DNA from: Fulvia fulva
Lineage: Eukaryota; Ascomycota; Dothideomycetes; Mycosphaerellales; Mycosphaerellaceae
Reading direction: 5' to 3'
NCBI RefSeq assembly: GCF_020509005.1
Contig: NC_063022.1
Span: 2,666,001 to 2,730,000, forward strand
Length of the DNA: 64,000 bases
Shown: positions 57,176-64,000 of the stretch, one piece after another
Position numbering within the stretch: the first letter of the stretch is position 1
How the letters are laid out: each line of letters begins with the position of its first letter
Translations under genes and position numbers: made by a program
Notes under the pieces: generated by a model
Told to the model about the DNA's origin: nothing
Database searches by the model: none
What the model saw: the letters and a program-made list of their open reading frames with translations, nothing else

Positions 57176-58317
57176 AGTCGTCACGCATGGTCATCATTGG
57201 TTGGTCAATGGCTCCTAGGCATACGCTAGCTCACTGCATATCCTCTACTAGGTCGCGGGACACACCTCTCTCGATAATGAAATATCTCCAAGGACGACCA
57301 CTGTTGTTCCAGATACGTACACGTCGATCCACCGCCCCGATATGGTACTTCCATGCTGAGTGTGGGCTTGCGGAGGACAAGTGGTCACATCCATTCCGAT
57401 GGTCGTCAAGATGTCGAGAGACTGAATATCGAATCGTCCAGAATGACAATTTACGGTGCATCGCCACGTACGCCACAGAACACATCACAGACAGTCGAGA
57501 GAATACTCAGTCCATGTAGAGAGTCACACCTGGGACTGGCTGTCTCTGAAACCTCGAGATGGCACCCTCGCTGTCGTCCCAGGACTTTGCCTGGCATCTT
57601 ACCCCAACACTAGATGACTAACGCGACATCCCCGAGATGACCGAGAATCCTTGATGGCAGTCCGAGCACCTCCTGTTGCTGACACGGCGAACGTATCTGC
57701 ACTGCGACTTCAATATGGCCATCAAGCACATACCCTTGAGCAGACTTGGCCTGGGAGGATACTGGACGAACGCTGGACGCGAGCCTCGACAGCGCCCGAG
57801 CGTCTGGCATTCTGCTCTTCTTCAAGCCTGCTCTCGAGACGAACGACGCGCGTGCTTACCACGATGCCAACATACTTGCAATTACTTCTGATGATTGTTC
57901 GTGCGACTGCTTGAGCCTTGGATCCGAGTACACACGAACACCGGATTGCATGCTATCTAGTTGACGACCTGGCGTGGCTTCCGAACATCAACCTTCAGCT
58001 GAGCCTTCCACCTCCCATCCTCAGGGCTCACGTTCACTGAGAGCTTGATACTCGTCGATCAGGTGTGCACCGCAAATAGGCCGCAAGTATACGCCTATCA
58101 CGCTCTAACACACATTTGCAGGTCACAAGTCAAGTCATCTTACCAGTCGTCGTGGTGCTTGAGGTATGCAGCCATACCAGCCCCACAATTGCGTGCTCGA
58201 CCACGTGTAATCGCGTCTTACTGACGCACCACACCATCGTAGTCTCGTGCAACAACAAAACCACGACCATGTCTGCCCACTGGTCGAAGTTCTCCACCTG
58301 GCTGAAGTCATTCGGCA
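57176..58317. other. Intergenic
   Basis: 3' flank of APC2 and promoter of the transporter. Several short frames, none with a recognisable motif. Confidence 0.4.
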
Positions 58318-60129
58318 ATGGCTACCGTTCTCGTCAGTCCCCCTTCCAACAAAAGCTCCGTCCGCAGAATCAGTCGTGTCCTGACAGACGGATCTGTAGT
58401 CGATACTGTCCTTGACGACTACAAGACTTTCGGTGCCGATGATTTACCTGAAGAGATCCCTCCGCTGGGAGAGCCTCATACGGAGAAGAGGTTCTGGTTC
58501 CAGAGAACGGAGACTTATGATCCTGATGCCATTGCTACGCAGCCCAGTGTCTATGATGATCGACAAATCGCCAAGGACTACATGCCCCGACCGGACTGGG
58601 AGAATATCCATCGCTTCGATCCTCTCGCTCGCTGGACGTGGCGGGAGGAGTATGCGCTGGTTCGCAAGATCGATTGGCGGATCATGATCTTTGCGTGCTT
58701 TATGTTCATGGCGCTGGAACTGGATCGAGCAAATATCACCCAGGCCAATACGGACAACTTTCTCGACGATCTGCATCTTACTACAGATGACTACAACCTG
58801 GGCAATACAATCTTCAAGTTCAGCTTCCTGTGTGCGGAGCTCCCGTCTCAGCTCGTTAGCAAGTGGATGGGTCCTGACCGCTGGATCCCCATGCAGATGA
58901 TCCTCTGGTCGATTGTGGCGAGCTCTCAGTTCTGGCTCAGTGGCAAGGCCAGCTTCTTGACTTGCCGTGCTCTACTGGGCGTACTCCAAGGCGGATTCAT
59001 CCCCGACATCGTGCTTTACCTCAGCTATTTCTACAAACACCACGAACTCTCCCTCCGCCTAAGTTTTTTCTGGACAGCAAAGTCCTTCGCAGACATCGTC
59101 GCTGGCTTCTCCGCATACGCACTTCTTCATCTCAGAGGTTTGGCTGGTCACGCAGGCTGGAGGTGGATGTTCCTCATCGAAGGACTCTTCACTCTCCTAA
59201 TAGGTATCAGCGCCACAGCTCTCATGCCGCCAGGTCCGTGCCAGACGGCCAACTGGCTCCGCGGTAGCAAAGGCTGGTTCACACCCCGCGAGGAGGAGAT
59301 TATGGTCAATCGTGTGATACGGGAAGATCCAAGCAAAGGCGATATGCACAATCGCGAAGCTGTCACCCCAGCACTTCTGTGGAAGAGTCTGAAGGATTTC
59401 GATCTTTGGCCACTGTACCTCATCGGCCTTCTGTTCGAAGTTCCCATGACGCCTTCAAGTCAGTACTTGACTTTAACCCTCCGAGGTCTGGGCTACGATA
59501 CGTTCTTGAGCAATCTGCTCGCCATACCATGGACGGCTTTGTCGATTGTTGGTATGCTTGCGCTCTCTTTCTCATCTGAGATTTCCGGGAACCTGGCGTT
59601 ACATGCAGCAATTGGGCAGCTTTGGGCGATACCGTTTTTGACCTTCCTGGTCTTCACCGATGCGGAGAACACGAACCGGTGGCTGATCTGGACGGCTGTG
59701 ACACTCTTGTTGAGTTGGCCTAACCCGCACCCGATTCAAGTGGGTTGGAACTCGAAGAATTCGAACTCGACGAGGTCAAGGACTGTGAGTGCGGCGTGTT
59801 ATAACATGCTAGTCCAAGGTGGTGGGATCATCTCCTCGAATGTTTATCGCAAGGGTACGTATCTTCCTCCTCCCTTCGACCATTTCGCTTCAATACTGAT
59901 ATATTGCTCGATAGATGATGCACCGAATTACACACGCGGGAACAAGCAACTGCTAATTCTTGCATTCGTCAATCTGGGAATCTATGCCTTGACGAAGGTG
60001 TACTATATACAGCGCAACAAGAAGAGAGATCAGCAGTGGAATGCTATGACGAAGGAGGAGCAGATGGAATACCTGGAGACGACGAAGGACGAGGGGAACA
60101 AGAGGCTCGATTTCAGGTTCGCGCACTGA
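58318..60129 (+). CDS. MFS transporter of the anion:cation symporter (Dal5/allantoate permease-like) family
   Basis: Two exons (58318-59854, 59915-60129) give 583 residues. The 60 bp intron (GTACGT...GATAG) is a multiple of three without a stop, so it stays open if not removed; splicing joins SSNVYRK to DDAPNYTRGN, the usual family junction. About twelve membrane segments: IDWRIMIFACFMFMALELDRANI in TM1, LCAELPSQLVSK, GVLQGGFIPDIVLYLSYFY in TM4, and GWRWMFLIEGLFTLLIG. Family members import allantoate, nicotinate, biotin, pantothenate or related organic anions at the plasma membrane. Which one is not readable here. Confidence 0.88.
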   Translation: MATVLVSPPSNKSSVRRISRVLTDGSVVDTVLDDYKTFGADDLPEEIPPLGEPHTEKRFWFQRTETYDPDAIATQPSVYDDRQIAKDYMPRPDWENIHRFDPLARWTWREEYALVRKIDWRIMIFACFMFMALELDRANITQANTDNFLDDLHLTTDDYNLGNTIFKFSFLCAELPSQLVSKWMGPDRWIPMQMILWSIVASSQFWLSGKASFLTCRALLGVLQGGFIPDIVLYLSYFYKHHELSLRLSFFWTAKSFADIVAGFSAYALLHLRGLAGHAGWRWMFLIEGLFTLLIGISATALMPPGPCQTANWLRGSKGWFTPREEEIMVNRVIREDPSKGDMHNREAVTPALLWKSLKDFDLWPLYLIGLLFEVPMTPSSQYLTLTLRGLGYDTFLSNLLAIPWTALSIVGMLALSFSSEISGNLALHAAIGQLWAIPFLTFLVFTDAENTNRWLIWTAVTLLLSWPNPHPIQVGWNSKNSNSTRSRTVSAACYNMLVQGGGIISSNVYRKGTYLPPPFDHFASILIYCSIDDAPNYTRGNKQLLILAFVNLGIYALTKVYYIQRNKKRDQQWNAMTKEEQMEYLETTKDEGNKRLDFRFAH

Positions 60130-60564
60130 ATGGGTGTCGGCCATCTCATCCATTGCGCAGTCTCGAGGAGAGGGAAACCGCAGTATCCCATTGATTGCTT
60201 TCCATCTGCAAGAGCGCCAGCATCATGACACAGTTCTCGGCTGGTCCCCTACAAGGAGAGTCTCCGACCCGGCCACTTCATCCACAACAATCCTCTTTCC
60301 GAGCATTACGAACCACGAAGCCGAGCATGTCATACACAGCACCGCGTCGAATATTGCGAGGTGCAGCATGAGGATCGTCAAGATGATCCAAACTTGTCTT
60401 CGGAACAACACTTCGTTGTCAGGACGGCGGCTAGACTCTGCGTTCTACGCGCAATCCGATACATGAAGCCAACGGCCAGGCTCCAGAATGAACGTTCGTC
60501 AAATGCAGCATCAATCAGGCCGTCAGAGCTGCTATCGGAATGTGTGTGGCAGTGCTGGCCTGGC

Positions 60565-60642
60565 TGTCGTTTACTCGTTCTCTCGCAAAGTGACCGCTGA
60601 ACATGTCGTTCACTCGTTTTCTCGCGAAGTGACCGCTGGACA
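60565..60642 (+). repeat. 39 bp tandem duplication
   Basis: Two adjacent 39 bp units (60565-60603, 60604-60642) with four differences, starting TGTCGTTTACTCGTTCTCTC and TGTCGTTCACTCGTTTTCTC. Confidence 0.9.
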
Positions 60643-63600
60643 GCACCTCACAACGGAGCCCGAGACATGCATACATGTACGCTACCACTGCGACAGCACG
60701 GAAATGATCGAAACACTGCAGTAGGGTCAACCTGCTGCCGTCGGGCTCGCTTCTTAGCAGATGCATCAACGTTGCGTGTTGCATTGAAACGGCGACAGCA
60801 AAGCGTACGGCCGTACAACCTCATCTGCAGAGCACGAGGACAGTACTGTATCTCAGGACGGTATAAGGTGTAGTCGACAATTCACTCTACTAGTATGCGA
60901 CTCCTTCGGACACGCCGGTGCATTAAGTTCATCTGCTGTCGGAGTACGCGATGATCGACAAGACGTTCACTAGCTCGGACGGTGCATTGGCGAATCATCT
61001 AGCATCGTATCCGAACGACGTTCGGTGCAAGCGACAGCCTCGTTTCTCGTATACTGTTGGGTTGGTCTATCGGCGTCCTCCAGGATGATCAGTAAGCGGT
61101 GAAGTCAGCAATGATGATCGTCATCCACAACGTCTGCCAGCGTCGAAACGCTATGCTCATCCCTAGGCTTGAAGTCGAGACCAGACGAGCAAAGGTATGG
61201 GCAACCGAGCCGTTCTAAGAGGGGACTGGCGAAGGAACGGTGTTGTAACGCTTCAATACGCTGTACATTCAATGTGGTCGGCCGCCAAGCATGGAGGATG
61301 TGGTCGAGATGTTTGTCAGGTGGCGCTCAAGCAGCACCATCTACGACGACTTGATCTGACTTGGTATCGCGAAGCGATGTCAATGGGCTGCCGCCAAACA
61401 AGGTGTGGTCGTCATTGAATGGACTCTGCCACTGACAAAGCATACGAACTCCAGTGATGCAAGCGTACCTCGAGGCTGCTCGCGAATGACAGATTCTCTG
61501 CGCTGCCGAGATGTATATCGTCTCACATCAATCAAGGGAGAGATACGTACGCATGATGGAAGGAAGTCAGCTGGGATTCTGAAGTGCAGAGAACCGCATG
61601 GCATTGCTGTCCTCGTGGCTTACACGATGTGCTGTGAATGAACTCATGTCTATCGTACGTGTCAGACAAATTTGCAGCCAAGATGTCCGGTCGTGTCACA
61701 AATGTTTGTTGGTAGTGTCAGGATACATTCTCCACCTTTCAACGACACCGCATCTTTACGCCTGTTGTAGCCGCTCCACGAGCTGTGACTGCCAAGCAAA
61801 GCGACGCAGCATGCCACCGCAACTGTTGTAGCAGCCTCGATCGCTCGTTGTCTCGGACCACAGCCTCCGTTTCGCGCAAGTGTATAATCGAGTGTACGTG
61901 TGCAAAGTGGATCGAAACTTGTTCTTGGCCGCCAAGTCACGGCACATGTGGACGGAGTCGATCCGAGAATGCGGTCTGTTGGTCTCCTCTTGGGTGCTGA
62001 AATCGCTCAATGTGGCGCCAAGAAGGGAAGTATCGTCGCTCTGGGCGTGGTAGATGATCGACAGCTAGTACGTCGCGGAGCTCTCAATGCCAAGAATACA
62101 CAAACTCCATATGGTATGCTAACATTGGCAAAAGTCTACGGAGACCGAAGCCCTCCACAGCCTCGCGGGAAGCAATCATTCTTGACGTTGCCTTGGCATA
62201 TACAAAGATACAAACTCACAGCCAAGAAGAGTTGGAGCGAATGGTTCATATGCCAAAAGGAGGGAGTCTTGAGCATCTGACTCCACATCATCCTACTGCA
62301 TCATCGTAGCAGATGCGACTATGCAGGGGTTGATACACGTGGGCGGCTGTGCACTAGATAACAAAGACTCTTGGCCGAACAAGACGACCAAGAGGCCGCA
62401 AGGATTGATGCCAAGTCCAACATCTTGCTTTCTAAGTGCCAAGCGCTTTGTCCGGTCGGCGTTTAGTCAGGACTCAGGTGAGAAGTGCGATCGCGAGCTC
62501 TGTTGATGGCGTGAGACAATGTTTCGTCTCGGCTCGGTATCTTCGTGCACAATTTGTCGGGTCTGATTACAATTGACATCGTAGCCAAGGCCGTTGTACT
62601 GTGACTGTCTGGCCCGGCTGCACTGCTTTCGGGAGGACTCAATGGAGGATATGCCAAGGATGTTGGAATACTCGGGTTTTCACCAGATCAGGAACTCATT
62701 GCCCGGACTCGAGCAATTGCTGAAAGGGGTTTTGCGAGACAATGAGATACTTGCCCATTGGCAATAGTGTTCCGTTGGTCCCTGATGTTGGCTACATCAA
62801 GAACGATACGTACGAGAGAAACGACATGTGCATAGCAGGTCAATCAGTCTATCTCCGTAGGGCGCAGATGTTCCTATACGACAATGTACGAGGTAGTCGG
62901 GTCGGTACGTAATCCATGATCCGAATCCGATCCTAGCAGACAGGTCGCACGCACGCACCGGAGAGACTTCAACAGCCTCGTCACGACATGCTACTGCTAT
63001 TCGAGAGACCAACAGACACCCCCTGGAGCGCGGAGTCGCCGACAAGCTATTCACGGTATCCACAGGTATCTGAAATCCCTGATCGTCGATCTAGATTAGT
63101 CCAGACCTCACACCGTACTGCATACACCGACACAATACCAGAGTCGCCGTACAGTCTTGTTACCAAGGATTGAGGTCGCCGGACTGGAGCCTTTCGCTGG
63201 CCGCAGTGCTCAAGTGCTCTTTGCGGGGCAGAGAGTCAGTCGCGCGACGAACGACGAACCTTGTGTTTATTCTCGAAGAAGTATCTTTCATGATACAGTG
63301 TGTGCTTGCCAAGAAAAGCGGCAGGTGTCAGCGGCACAGCGCTCTCTGCAGCCTTTCCGTTGTCGATGTTCGCCTCGCAAGTTAGGGGCTCGGACTTCAT
63401 ACGCGGCCTTGGCATTAGTAAACATGTGTGAGCCACAAATTGGGCACACTCGACAAGGGCGACGAGCCTGCGGCGAGGGGTGTTGAATCAAGGTTTCTGC
63501 AGCCCTGCTACACTCTCTCAATGCCTGTCATAGGAGACCAACACCCCAACATGGGTTATCGGCTCTTAACTTTGAGCTTGACCATGGGGTTTCCAAGTCA

Positions 63601-63911
63601 GCTATTGGTTCAATCATAAATCTCCAGCATTAGGCGGCTCTGGTTGGAATGTTGGTTTCCTACGACAGGCATTAAGACAGTGTAAATCATAAACTCAGTA
63701 GGGACTCCCAGCTTAGAACGACAGCGTTCTGACAAGCCTCTGAGGATTTGACATCAAACGGCGCAACGTCAAATCCTATTCATGGCATAGCCTGAGCGAG
63801 CGAGCGACAACCAGTTGTTGTTCAAGTTGGCGTTTGATCGTCGCAATTGCCAAATTTCGACTTTCGAGGCTGTGACGAGCAGGGCGGAGCTGGTGGGTAC
63901 GAATAACGTTA

Positions 63912-63937
63912 ATCGCACGCGTATTCGCGCGTGCGAT
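63912..63937. repeat. 10 bp perfect inverted repeat, 6 bp loop
   Basis: ATCGCACGCG (63912-63921) and CGCGTGCGAT (63928-63937). The sequence becomes AT-rich right after it, so it could mark the edge of an element continuing past the window. Confidence 0.7.
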
Positions 63938-64000
63938 GCTAAGCCTATAGTTTAGTATAGCAATAGCACCTATTTTCGTATACCGATAGACTATAGTTGC

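Larger units (their letters stand above)
60130..64000. other. Long gene-poor stretch to the right edge
   Basis: 3.9 kb with only short frames on both strands. A segment near 61900-62720 has partial open frames that look protein-like (for example GGYAKDVGILGFSPDQE near 62645) but are out of register with one another, so a decayed gene is possible; I could not identify it. Confidence 0.5.

Noticed and set aside
57600..57970. Cluster of overlapping short plus-strand frames
   Set aside because: Three frames open over the same stretch without recognisable motifs; looks like chance.

Overview
This 64 kb window comes from the nuclear genome of a filamentous ascomycete (Pezizomycotina), most likely a Dothideomycete. 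The genes are monocistronic, are read from both strands and carry short spliceosomal introns (mostly 46-110 bp, GT...AG, branch sites such as CTAAC or CTGAC). The gene set is fungal: Rrp6, nuclear-encoded Atp9, Wss1, Sgs1/RecQ, Apc2, GH17 and GH3 wall or secreted hydrolases, a secreted tyrosinase, MFS transporters and P450s. No tRNA, rRNA or CRISPR was seen. All gene models and family calls come from reading the sequence; no database search was run.

Layout. 1-8 kb holds housekeeping and regulatory genes: RRP6 (cut by the left edge), ATP9, an amidoligase-like gene and a C2H2 zinc-finger gene with a His-Pro minisatellite. 8-19 kb holds two uncharacterised genes, a cluster of four or five related 'PPELRNRIY' (F-box-like) genes and fragments, most of them broken, a dienelactone-hydrolase/SnoaL-like fusion and WSS1. 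20-25 kb holds a GH17 glucanase and an aldo/keto reductase with a late in-frame stop.

The most interesting part is 25-38 kb. A gene strongly resembling the non-canonical sesquiterpene synthase of fungal abscisic acid biosynthesis (BcABA3 type) faces away from a cytochrome P450 gene, and a second P450 follows. A 5.1 kb Tad1-like LINE with a perfect 16 bp target-site duplication sits between the synthase and the first P450, inside what would be their shared promoter. The LINE is littered with TAG codons, a RIP-like pattern biased to one strand. Both P450s are damaged near the 3' end while the synthase frame is intact. I read this as a decaying or remodelled ABA-like terpenoid cluster.

38-49 kb holds two small uncharacterised genes, a GH3 beta-glucosidase/xylosidase-like enzyme, a tyrosinase, a repeat-rich kilobase with a MITE-like element, and a sugar transporter. 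49-60 kb holds the head-to-head pair SGS1/RecQ and APC2 on a 224 bp shared promoter, then a Dal5-type anion/vitamin transporter. From 60.1 kb to the right edge no gene could be supported.
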